Origin: Pleurostoma richardsiae
Taxonomy: Eukaryota > Ascomycota > Sordariomycetes > Calosphaeriales > Pleurostomataceae
Assembly: GCA_030052745.1 (NCBI GenBank)
Contig: JANBVO010000038.1
Span: 301,399-365,398 of the forward strand
Length of the DNA: 64,000 nucleotides
Direction: 5' to 3'
Below the pieces are notes generated by a model. The model was not told the DNA's origin. It saw only the letters and a program-made list of their open reading frames with translations, and ran no database searches. Numbering within the stretch: the first letter of the stretch is position 1; each line of letters opens with the position of its first letter. Both the position numbers and the translations under genes were made by a program. This document shows positions 34,385 to 44,490 of this stretch, piece by piece.

Positions 34385-34860
34385 CTTGTCCTTTGCATCC
34401 GCTCTCGCATTAGGTGAATGAGCGTGTGTTGGCCACCCTTGGTACGAGCAGAGCTTAACAGCGAGCCCCGTCACGCCTCGTCCGTCAACTGATGAGCTTG
34501 AAAGATGCCTCAGAGGAGCTCATATTCATCCATTTGCGATTCGTTCCCAGAGAAGTTATGCCGCCGGCTGATATCGTCGAGCTGATTTCCCAGGGTTCAA
34601 GAAGTTGACAGGATTGGTGGAGCGCTAATTGATAGGGCAGTACCTCAATTTAGTGGCTTGAAACATTGTTTGTAAAAGTACTCTACTAATGCTATCAGGG
34701 GTAATGACCTCAAAACAAGGAAAGAGACACAGCGATATTGGAGATTCATGCGCTCTCCAATCACCTTCGTAAGTAGAATGTAGAGTCTATACATCCGTCA
34801 TGACATTCTCAGACTACTTCTCTCTTCCTTCTTTTCATACCTGTTTTGCGAGTCTCCGAC
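34385..34860. promoter_or_regulatory. Divergent promoter, Dcr2-like phosphatase / PDI-like gene
   Basis: The two ER-related genes start 476 bp apart on opposite strands. The interval is AT-richer than its flanks, especially 34560-34800. It has no open frame, so it is likely a bidirectional promoter. I could not single out an unfolded-protein-response element by eye. Confidence 0.5.
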
Positions 34861-36304
34861 ATGTGGCAGCTCAACGCTCTCAACTGCCTCCTCGTGGTCA
34901 CAGGTGTCGTCCTTGCGCAGGAGCCAGTGTCAGTCTCTCCAGATAGCCTGGAACGAGCGCTGGCCGCAAATGAGTTCAGCCTTGTAGCATGTATGGACAC
35001 ATCATCAAGCACTTGACATCCTATACTGACAAATGTGCGCTTAGTTGTCGCGGTACGCTTGAAAACTGGGTGATATTTCCTAAAGTCGACGAGTGCTAAC
35101 CTTGACTGAATGGCATCATAAACAGCCTTCGGAGTAGGTTCCCTGAACCCTACAGAAGCGCTATCTTCCGCTAAGAAATCTCCCAGACCTAAGACAAAAA
35201 GCTTTCGAGAAGAGTGGATATCAGCCAGCAGGGATGGCAGCGACGCTCTCATATGGGTTGACTGCGAAGCGCTGCCAACCCTGTGCCAGAAACATGGCGT
35301 CGATACGTACCCTACTTTCAAGTTTTTCCAGGGTCGGAACGCCAAGTCCAGCTATCTTGGCCCTCGCCGAGCATCAGGGTGAGTACTTCGATGGGATCCC
35401 GCAGGAGGCAAGAAGCCCCTGTTAACGAAGGGCCGCTGCGGAAGGTTCCTGAACTTCATCGCTCGCTCGAAGCGGCCGACGATGGCCCAGATAGACGTGG
35501 GCCAACTCAAGGAGTTCAAAGTCATTGACGAGACTGCCTTCATCGGTTACTTTGCCCCTGAGGACACCGTGGCCAAACAAACGTTCAGCGACGTGGCAGC
35601 ACGTTACCGGGACGAATTCTCCTTTGGCATAGTATCCGACACAGCGGTCTTTGGCGACCAAAACGTTAAGCCTCCAACAGTAGTCTGCCACAAACCTGAG
35701 GATGGTGATACACATTCATTTTCTTCCTTCTCTGAGGCGGGAGATGCTCTGGAGAAGTTTGTCATCGAGGCATCACGGCCTGTGATAGGGGAGCTCACAA
35801 AGCTGAACCAGCAGAGATTACTTGATGTGAGCCACAGCACCAATGCTACCTGCGGTCGCATTATCTGACCTACTGTTATAGCGAGGCTGGCCAATGATAT
35901 ATGTCTTTGCCGAGACAGAGCCTGAACGGGCGAAGCTGCGTCAGACTTTGCATAGGTTTGCAAAAGGGCAGTACGAAGCCTTGACAGCCGTGACGGTCGA
36001 CCCTTTTGAGTTCCCCGAGCTTCAGGCACAACTGGGTCTCGAACCGGGTGTGTTCCCTTCGGGGGCTGTCCATCAACTCTCTAAAGACAGGATATACCCC
36101 TACCCGAAGGATTTGCCAGTCAACTCAAATGCGCTGTCGAAGTTCGGTCTAGACGTTTATCAAGGGCGTGTAGAGCCGTGGACGCCGCCGGGCGTCACCA
36201 CCGCTTATACAGACCTTGACCCCATCCATACGGCCACGCGCAAGGTATCAATAAGAAGCGTTCCTGGTCTGAACATAAGGATTGCAGGACATGATGAGCT
36301 GTAG
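34861..36304 (+). CDS. ER-lumenal PDI-like protein lacking the CxxC active site, with HDEL signal
   Basis: Proposed exons are 34861-34990, 35126-35378, 35445-35826 and 35882-36304, phase-consistent throughout, giving 395 aa. A signal peptide (LLVVTGVVLAQ) starts it and HDEL ends it, so it should be an ER-resident lumenal protein. The first thioredoxin fold keeps VDCEALPTLCQKHGVDTYPTFKFF-like core elements, including the cis-proline in TYPTF. Where PDI has WCGHC there is only FGVGSL. Two further folds resemble PDI b and b' (ETAFIGYF, then GWPMIYVFAET). There is no second catalytic domain, so it is about 100 residues shorter than classical PDI. Intron 2 (66 nt) uses an AAG acceptor. A chaperone or substrate-binding role without redox activity is inferred. 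The 135-nt first intron is the least certain part of the model. Confidence 0.8.
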
Positions 36305-37086
36305 TCATGCAAGGGCCTGAGGCCCTGTCGCATCTTACATCAGCAGTTGGCACACTGTTATTGTGCTTACAGTACCTCTGTGTTCATACGTGATTCCGAA
36401 GGATAGGTGGAGTACTAGTACCGACATCGAAGGACCGTCAGATATCAGACACAGCGTTTGAGAATATGCTCGAGGAGTATGGGGGACAGATCAGTAATCC
36501 AGAAGCATTACGGAGATAGAGCTGCGCCTCTAGACTGGTCGTTGCCTCCGCGAGGCCGCCATGTAAGCAGCTGTGGATTCTTCGCATTCCCAATAAGGAA
36601 ACGAGCCTGGATTCCTTCTTCATTAGGCCGGTCTTCCCAGTCGACTCCTCACGGCTGTTTCCGTCGCAGGGCTCAGTGGCATCAAAAGTTTTGAAGCCTC
36701 TTCAGCTTGCAAGATACAGAAATGGCAAGCCTATAATGTTCATCTTTTGTTATCCGTCACGGAGAGAGTGATGCGTATTTTCCATTCGGTTGCCGAGTAA
36801 TTGGCCAGAGTACTTCGATCTAGTTTCGTGGTGCCTCCATGCCATCATGAACACAGATGAACGGCCGCTGTTTTCCTCTTGCGAGGTAAGTGAGATAGCC
36901 CACACCTGTCTTCGTTCCACAAAACGACCTCCCTTGGACGGAAAAGGGAAACGTGCAAGCCATAGACCCCCAGGGGCGTGACAAAAGCAGGTCCGATTCG
37001 CTATTCCGGGAACAGCAAGGCCGGCGGTTGCCCCTTTCGAGTTGCGAGCTTCTCGCATCACGACTGTAGAGGGAGGGGCATGCATT
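36305..37086. other. Intergenic region
   Basis: Contains the 3' UTR of the PDI-like gene and the promoter of the C6 regulator. Frames on both strands are short and unrelated to known families. Nothing else is seen. Confidence 0.5.
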
Positions 37087-39073
37087 ATGGCATCCTCTGA
37101 GATGGTGACGAGTTTTGCCTACACGTTCCTCCTGGACGAGCGTGGCGAGCCCACCCTTTTGCTATCTTCACAGGCCAAAGAAGCCCTGATGAGGAAGAAG
37201 AAAGCGCACAAGAAGTCTAAGAAAGGATGTGTAAGTTTCACAACCTTCGTCATACACGTTGCGCCCGTCCCGGGGCACGGATGGCGATGTCATATCTAGG
37301 ATAGCCAGCCTCACCCGAGGGATATAGCAGAAGAGTGGCCAATACTAGCACCGCGTCGAGAGCCCGTCTTTCTCACAATGACTACGATCCATAGAGGAAT
37401 ACGATGAAACTGACTTCACGTTCTGCTATAGGACATCTGTAAAAAACCCAAAGTCAAGGTCTGTAGGAATACTATGAAGACACTTGACGATGTCCAGGCC
37501 ATGCCCTCCAGTTCCATGTCTGATACCAATATCTGCAGTGTGACGAGAAGGCACCTTGCCACAACTGTGTGAAGTGGCAGGAGTCTTGTCCCAACCTGAG
37601 CCGTTGTTTTCCCCAGCGTGCGCGCGACGGTCCGCTAGCCGTCAAGATAACACCGGAGCTGAGCCCTTGTGTCATCTGGGGGGATCACGATGCGCACGAC
37701 CCCGTTAATGTCTTCCACCTGGAGCTCTTCCGCCATTTCGAGGCTATCACGGTGCCGACCCTGTCCTTCCCAGAGGTCTGGCCTCGCGTGTTACAGCTTG
37801 CGTTCCAAGTGAGTCGACCCCTATGGCACCGTGGGTGCCTGGGTCATGTATCCAGTTGACACTACACTTTAGTTCGAGTATCTCATGAATTCCGCCCTTT
37901 GCCTCGCAGCTACCCATTTGACTACTCTGGGCTCCTCGCCCTGTCCGGAGCCGTACACCGCTTCCTCGATGGCCCTCCTCTCGCGCTCCCTGGCCGACTT
38001 CCGGAGCAACCTCGGACAGCCCCTGACAGTGTTCAACTGCGACGCCATGATGGGCACCTCGATCCTGATCCACTCACTACCTGACTTGGTGCAGCCTCGA
38101 CTTCCTCGAGGACCAGAAAGACGACCCTTCCTCTTCCTGCGGAGAGGAAGAAAGACCCCCGACACTTTCCGGCGACCAGCTCTTCCTCCTGGGCCCGGGC
38201 ATCCGCAGCGTTTTCCTCGCCGCCTGGCCGCTCTTCCAGCAGGCCCACAACGGCACCCAGAGCGTCTTCCGCCGCGCCACCGTCTTCAAGCCCTGCACCG
38301 CGCTCGAGGTCATAGTCAGGCGGAGGGGCCTCGACGCTCAGGGGATCGCGGCCGCCCTGACGCAGGTCCTCGACGACCCGCGGTGTGAGGGGTGGCCCTG
38401 CATCTCGCAATTCCTACCACCGTCGTCATCGAGCCCGACTGCTCCGTCCCCCGCCCCGGCATCGACTGTGACGCGAGCCGACGCCGCCAAGTACGCCGCC
38501 ACGCAGCATCTCCTCGCCTGGCCCCCCGTGGGGCGGCCAGCCCCGGAGAGCGAGGAGGACGCCCTGGCGCGATTCGCATCGTGGCACGCATCCATGACGC
38601 AGACCCTCGAACCGCACAACCCCTCGTCTCCTCCTCCTCTTCCACCAGATGAGGAGGCAGCCCTCTCTCGCGCCGCGTACGTCCGCGCCGCGGAACGCCT
38701 CTCTATTATGCTCTGCTTCCTGCCCTCTCGCCTCGCCTCCTCGCGGCCGCCCCTTTCCTCGCTGCTGACTGGCGCGGCGGCGGCGGCGCACCCCCCGCCC
38801 CCCCGGCGGGAGGACCTCGCGTGGTACGTGCTGTCGTTCCCGCTCGCGTGCTACGGGCCGGTGCTGGAGATGATGGAGGCCGGCGGCGACCCGCGTGGCC
38901 TGGTGCTGCTGTACCACTTCTACCGGGCGGCACGGACGCTGCTGGCGACGGAAGAGGACGCATGGTGGTGCGGGCGGCGGGCGGTGGTGATGGAGGAGCT
39001 GGTGGGGAGGGAGCTGAGAGCTAGGGGGCTCGGGGACCACATGGGGCTGTTCGTAGCTGAGGAGGGCTTCTGA
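37087..39073 (+). pseudogene. Zn(II)2Cys6 transcription factor (sterol-uptake-control-like), interrupted by a 4-bp frameshift
   Basis: Exons 37087-37230, 37432-37458, 37539-37808 and 37873 onward. The zinc cluster is complete once spliced: Cys48, 51, 58, 64, 67 and 74, spacing C-x2-C-x6-C-x5-C-x2-C-x6-C, preceded by the basic HKKSKKG. This pattern is typical of the Upc2/Ecm22-like fungal regulators. The cluster is split over three exons, the middle one only 27 nt. The reading frame shifts by one at 38071-38078, where CACT occurs twice in tandem. With one copy, exon 4 would read LIHYLTWCSLDFLED and continue to the stop at 39073, for about 545 aa in total. As written, the upstream frame runs into unrelated residues and stops near 38388. 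It may be a recent null allele or an assembly error. Start alternatives are 37042 and 37102. No target genes can be inferred. Confidence 0.75.
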
Positions 39074-39628
39074 TCGACGCTGAAACTCACGCGGTTGCGA
39101 ATAACGATGCTAGGATGCTTCAAAACACTAGAAGGGAGATCACGAGAGAAATAGCAAGCAGTTGACAGCAAGAGCTCTGTGGGTTCGGTAGTCGCTGACT
39201 AGATCTGAACAACGCACTGCTGCATACGAATTCTTGCTATGACCTCTATAGAGTGAAGATATATCGACATGCCATGCGCTCTACCAAAGTATCGACGCCA
39301 TAACGCGATGCATAGACCTCGCAGGGATACTAGCAACGGAGCAACATTACCCGTCGCCTCTGGTTCTTAAGCAATAGCTTAAGCAGCCTTGAGAGGCTAA
39401 GGTACCCTTTGCTCGCACTGCCTCTCAACGCCGCAACATCCCTCTAGTGTCAGGCCCTGTTCCCCAAAAAGTGACTTTTGTTCTGTAATGCGAACCACCG
39501 GTTCTCGACCAAGCAACATATGCAAAGACTCCCGTATTTCCGAAAGATTAGCCTTGCCTTCCGAGTTACGCCAGTAATGTAGACGCCTCCGAAAAGCGAA
39601 TAAGGAACTAATAAGCTCTAGAGATGGA
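39074..39628. other. Convergent intergenic spacer
   Basis: It lies between the ends of the C6 regulator (+) and itc1 (-) and is AT-richer than the flanking exons. There is no gene-like frame; both 3' UTRs are expected here. Confidence 0.5.
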
Positions 39629-42600
39629 TCACATTGTATACCGTGACCCGTTCCGCGTAGAAGATTTTTTAGACGGTGCAGCGTCGGCGGCCTCCTTGCT
39701 CTTCTTGGTCTGCTTTCGCGGCCGCGCGGGCGGGGGCTGCTCGCTGTGAAGGTGCCCAAGCTCCTCCATCGCCGTGGTGTTCTGCCACAGAAGGCACCGG
39801 TAGTGCGGCGGCTCCGGGGTCTGTGCCGTCCTCGTCCGGGTGCTCATCCTCTTTGCCTCCTCCTTCTTCTCCGGTTCCGCCGGCGGGGTCAGGTACGCCT
39901 TGCGGTTCTCCATGTTCTTGACGATCTTCTCTCGGAAGTTGACGAGCTCCTTACGAAGCTTGAGTTCGTTGAAGCCTCGTGGGTCTAGCCACTCGATGAG
40001 TTTCTCGACATCCTCTCCGTCCTCGAAGTATCCCCACTGCCTTGCTGTGTAGACGCTGGTAGGACCTTCCTCGCGCTTCTTGCGCTCCGGGACGGTCATG
40101 TCGAACTTGGCCTTGTACTCATTCATATAATCCGGAGCAAGGTCGATGTATCCCTGACGCTCTAAGTCGTCCGGGCCCTGCACCCAGATACAACCGTTGG
40201 CATAGCCTGCCGAGGCCGTCGAGCTCTCAGGCAGACCCCCGTAAGGCATTCCGTTGCGCTCGAACCAGTAGTACCGATTCCAGAAGCGATCCTTGCCTAG
40301 GACACGGGTCCGCGCGCAATCTGCCTCCCGCAGGTCATTATCAATGATAGCGATCTCATCCTCACACTCTTTGATGTAGTCCTCTTTCTTCTGGATGTCC
40401 TTGAGAACCTTGATGAACTGTTTCGACTGCTTCGGTACCTTCGCCGCTGCCTCGGCCTTTTCTTTCTTCTCCTGCTCTCGCTCCCGTTTTCTCTTCCGTT
40501 CCGCTGCACGGTCATTACCTCGTCGAAGGCTCTTGCGCGGTGCATCGTCTTCGGTGTCTGCAATTTCTTCGTCCGCTGGAGTCAAATCTTCAACATCGCT
40601 CATCTTCACATCTCCGTTGACGTGAACAGCTTCGTGTGGGGGCGACGGCGGCAGATTGTCCGGGAGAAGCAACTTTCGCTGCTCGTTCAATGCCTTCAGC
40701 TCCTCGATGCTGGGTCTTGTCAGTCATGTGATGTATCGAAGGTGGAGGTTCTTAGGCTTACGCTTGCTTCCGGTTCCTCTGCCACTCGATCTTCTCCTTG
40801 CGGAAAGATGTCATCTGTTCGCTGCATTCCTCCATGTAACCACGAATTGCCTTGGTCTCAGACGTGAGCATGCAGATGATCTGCAGAGCCTGGATGCGGT
40901 AGTTGACATCGAGAGAAGCGTAATGCTGTCGCACCGTCTCCTGGGTCGCCTCGACGTCTCTCGGGACTAGTTGAATCAACAGCTCCTCGCACCTCGGCTT
41001 CAGGCGCTCATTGTGCGAGAGTCGATGCAAGAGACAGACCAGTATTCGTTCCCAGCCACCATCCTTGAAGTTGCGCTTGCTTAGATGTTCAATCCAGTCG
41101 TAATCTACGAGAAGCTCTTCGGCTCGGTGCTTCGGCGCGTTTTCAGCCTCCTGAGTCTCCTTCTCGGCCGCGGCAGCCTCCGCTGCTAATCTCTCCGCTT
41201 CCAGCTTTGCCATGCTGCTTCTAGTGGCACGTGCGGTTGGCTGAGGTTCAGGTTCGGGTTCTGGTGATCCCTCTTCTTCATCGTCTTCCTCATCATCTTC
41301 GTCCTCCTCTTCTAGCTCTGGTAGTTGGATCTGCACCTCTCCACCATCTGCCTCGGATTGTACCAGGATCTTGAGCACTGCGCAGTGTATCTCGTCGAAG
41401 AGCTGACATTGTACCTCCTCAGAAGCAACCTGCATGGCCTCGACAAAATCATCGAACGTGAACGAGTCTAGCTTGAAGATCTCGCAATACACGTTTAAGG
41501 TATCCCAGGTCTCGAGGAAGTGACCGACAGACTTCATCTGGATCTTCTCCCCCAACGGCGACTTCTCTCCCTCAATGTCGGAGTCGCTGCATAGATACTT
41601 CAAGCGAGGTCTGACGTAGCCCCTTGGCTCTAGTTGCAAGTCCTCGATGGGGTACTTCGGGGGTGGAGGAGGCGGTGGCGGTTCGGGCTGCGCGTACACA
41701 GGTGGAGAAAGCTGATCATCCCGAAAAGAGATGGGAAACTGGAAGGGATTTCCAGGCAGAGGTAGGTGCATAAACTGGCCGGGTTCCGGGTGTACGAAGA
41801 CGTTATGCCTGCCCTTGACGACCTGCGCCTGCTGGTGGTTTGGTTGTTGCTTGCCCTTCTGCGTCTTGGGGGCAGGTTTGAGCTCGGGCAGCCGCACGGG
41901 GCCATTGGAAGGGAAAGCCTCGCCCATGCCATTGATATCATGTGGTTGAAGCATCCTCTTCTGCGCTTGTACCTGCTTCCGTTCCTGCAGTTTGGTGTCA
42001 TAGCGAAGATGCGGAGGCACGCGCGTGTCGATCTTGTACTTCTCAGCCACATCATGCTTGACCAGCCATGGCGCCCCATTCCATGCCTCCCGAGATACGG
42101 TCTTCTTGATGAAGCTCCGCAGAACAGATTTCGTGAACACTTTGCGATCGCGATAGATGTGGGAATCGTCAACAACGGCTTCCTCGGTCGGACGATCGTC
42201 CAGGCTGACGAAGTAACGAGAGAACGGCGGAGTCAAAGTGCCGTCCGGGAGCACCTTACTTCCGAATCGAGTCTTATCCCGGACCACCCCGTGTAATCTT
42301 TCGCCGGTGAGGATATGGACGGTAACTGCCTCTCCCGGGTAGTAGTCCGCCTTGAACTCGTCATATATCTTGTCGACTAGGTTGTCGAGACGAGATACCG
42401 TCGAAAACTGGACGCGTCGCAAGATCGGGCCCTTAAGCGCTTCGGGGAACGACTGATCTACCTCCTCGGCACCAGCGAGCTTGAGGCACCCCCTGTCAGC
42501 ATATTGCAGGTTCGAGTAGTGAAACTTGACTAACCTCGCTCTGAAGTGCTTCAAAGAATGTCAGACCAGAGTGTCCGGTGATCTGGCATATGAACCGGCG

Positions 42601-42969
42601 CTAGGAATCTGTGAGCAAGGCGGAGTAGGGGCGCGGTCGAGTTGGACGCGACATACTTGCTTGTAGAAGTCCATCCTGCGTTCGGATTAGCAATGTCCTC
42701 TGCGCGCAAGGCAAGGAGCCGTACCTGTTGAGGTAGTCTTCGTAGGTAAGGAAAATCTCCCCCGTCTGGGGGATATGGAAGACCTGTACGGTGGTCAGCG
42801 TCGTGGACCTACGCAGCGGGTAGCCGCGGCGCGTGTATACCTCTTGATCCTCATCCTCTATGGCTGGAGGAACGACGAACTGGACGGGTTTGCGCTTGAA
42901 GAGGACCTGGGGAGGCTGGTCAGAGCGCATGCAAAATCTGCGGTGGCGCGGAGTGGTGATGCGTACCAT
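39629..42969 (-). CDS. itc1: Itc1-like subunit of an ISW2-type chromatin remodeller (WAC, DDT and WHIM domains)
   Basis: Seven coding exons: 42969-42967, 42906-42841, 42783-42725, 42675-42657, 42600-42535, 42479-40762 and 40709-39629. Total 1003 aa. The first coding exon is the ATG alone; splicing gives MVLFKRKPV, the conserved N-terminus. A WAC domain follows (HIPQTGEIF, RMDFYKQRRFICQITGHSG). A DDT domain lies at about 390-450 (FLETWDTLNVYCE...SFTFDDF), a WHIM1 region at about 530-580 (NFKDGGWERILVCLLH), and a WSD region near 784 (KDRFWNRYYWFERNG). WQNTTAMEELGHLHSE near the end also matches. An acidic stretch and a charged coiled coil separate DDT and WHIM1. Itc1 is the non-catalytic partner of the ISWI ATPase Isw2, which slides nucleosomes and represses genes. 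Intron 5 uses an AAG acceptor because a CAG three codons earlier is out of phase. Confidence 0.9.
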
Positions 42970-44490
42970 CTTGGGGACCGAGGACCTGCATGTGGACGCG
43001 CGCCGAAAATGGACTGCAAGGCTGAAAGTCAGCCTTATGCCGCAATGCTGAGCGATTCCGGCCGATGAGAGAGATGAACGGGCGCGGACGTGATGGCTGG
43101 AGGTGTTGTTGTGGCCCGGGAGTCGCGGCGGCGTCAAAAGCGGGAGACGTGGAGCTGGTCGCGGAGGTGCAGGAGCAGGGACTGGGGGGGCGTGTATGGT
43201 GGTGGGCGGCACTTCGAAGGCCGACTTACACGAGGCTGCTGAGCGCGATTGGACGTGTCCGTGTTGTCGGCAAGCGGTTGCAGAAGATCCTCGAGGGGTC
43301 TCTGAAGGAGCTGGAGCGGTAGGAAAGCGGACTGAGAGGCCGGCGGGCTCACTGGCCGTTAAAGGAAAACAAGAAGCAATTTTTTTGGGAGAGAGAAGTG
43401 TCTAAGGTCGAAGAGGAGCGCCCGAAGAGCGTGTATCCGTAAATAAGATACGTCCACCCTGGCCCATGTGGGTCCGGCCGGCACGGGCTCTAGACGAGGG
43501 AGGGAACGCCAAACTTTCCCTCCTCGAAACCCCATCACCTCTCCTGCTTCTCCCACCGCCACCCTGCGCATTGCACCCTCGACTTTCCACCATGTCCATA
43601 TACTCGTTCTGCTCCTCGCAAAGAGCGCAATTGATTGAGCACTCAACAGCGTATTTTGGGCCATTCCCCATGATTTTATCGTCCAGAATGCGTCTTGCCG
43701 CAAACACCCCTGACTGGGAGTCCTCAAGGATATGCACTCTCTCCTTGTTCTCGGGACGCCAGTCTGCAGGAAGGTTGAGCACCGCTGGCGGGATGCAACC
43801 ATAGCCTCATGCAGAAGAAGACACGAGGGTCTAACAGAGTGTTATTAACAGTCTTCCCGCGAGATATTTCCGTGATTCATGACCATTGCACTCTGTTCTC
43901 TAGCCCATATCAATGGTCGAGCTCTCATCTTCAGCCTCATAGCCATGCGGGATTGCGGTACTATCATTGCATTGGAACTGTCCTCTGTCTCTAAGCTCAC
44001 TCTAAAAATCCGCTGACTGCTTGCGCACTCGATATCTGCTTCGTCGGTCTTTGCAATGAGCAAAATGCTGGGAGGAGGGATTGGCCTGTGTACGGGCGCC
44101 CCCATCTGTTCTGGTGAGCGGGTTCGCGCCAAATGCCAACGGTGGCGTTGGCCTAGCCACTCCCATCAGCCTTGCATTGATCTGGAGCGTATCTTCTGTG
44201 GCTGACGCTAAGAAAGTACTGGAGCGGTGGCTGCTAGCAAGGCCCGCGCGAACGGTACGTGTCTAACACATTTTCAGGGGTAATACCACCCAGCGGGCCG
44301 TCACCACGTGGGGCCGACTTTGACTTGATGCAGCCACGCCGCCGCGAGAATAGCCGGAACGTCTGCAAATTACTCACGTCAATCCCGCCAACACGTCTCA
44401 GTAAAACACTGATAGGAGAACATTCATGCACTTCATCATGGATATTCCTCTTGATTTCTCTACGTATGAGGCGAGAAAGTCGAGATGTCT
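42970..44490. other. Intergenic region with one unexplained minus-strand open stretch
   Basis: This interval contains the itc1 promoter and the alg8 3' end. On the minus strand, 43801-43402 is open with cysteine-containing, protein-like sequence (DDKIMGNGPKYAVECSINC and CEEQNEYMDM), but has no good upstream exon and no family I recognise. It could be the last exon of a decayed gene. The remainder shows no gene. Confidence 0.4.

Noticed and set aside
38050-38100. An intron to explain the frame change in the first C6 regulator
   Set aside because: No GT/AG pair removes 3n+1 bases without deleting conserved residues; the tandem CACT explains it more simply.
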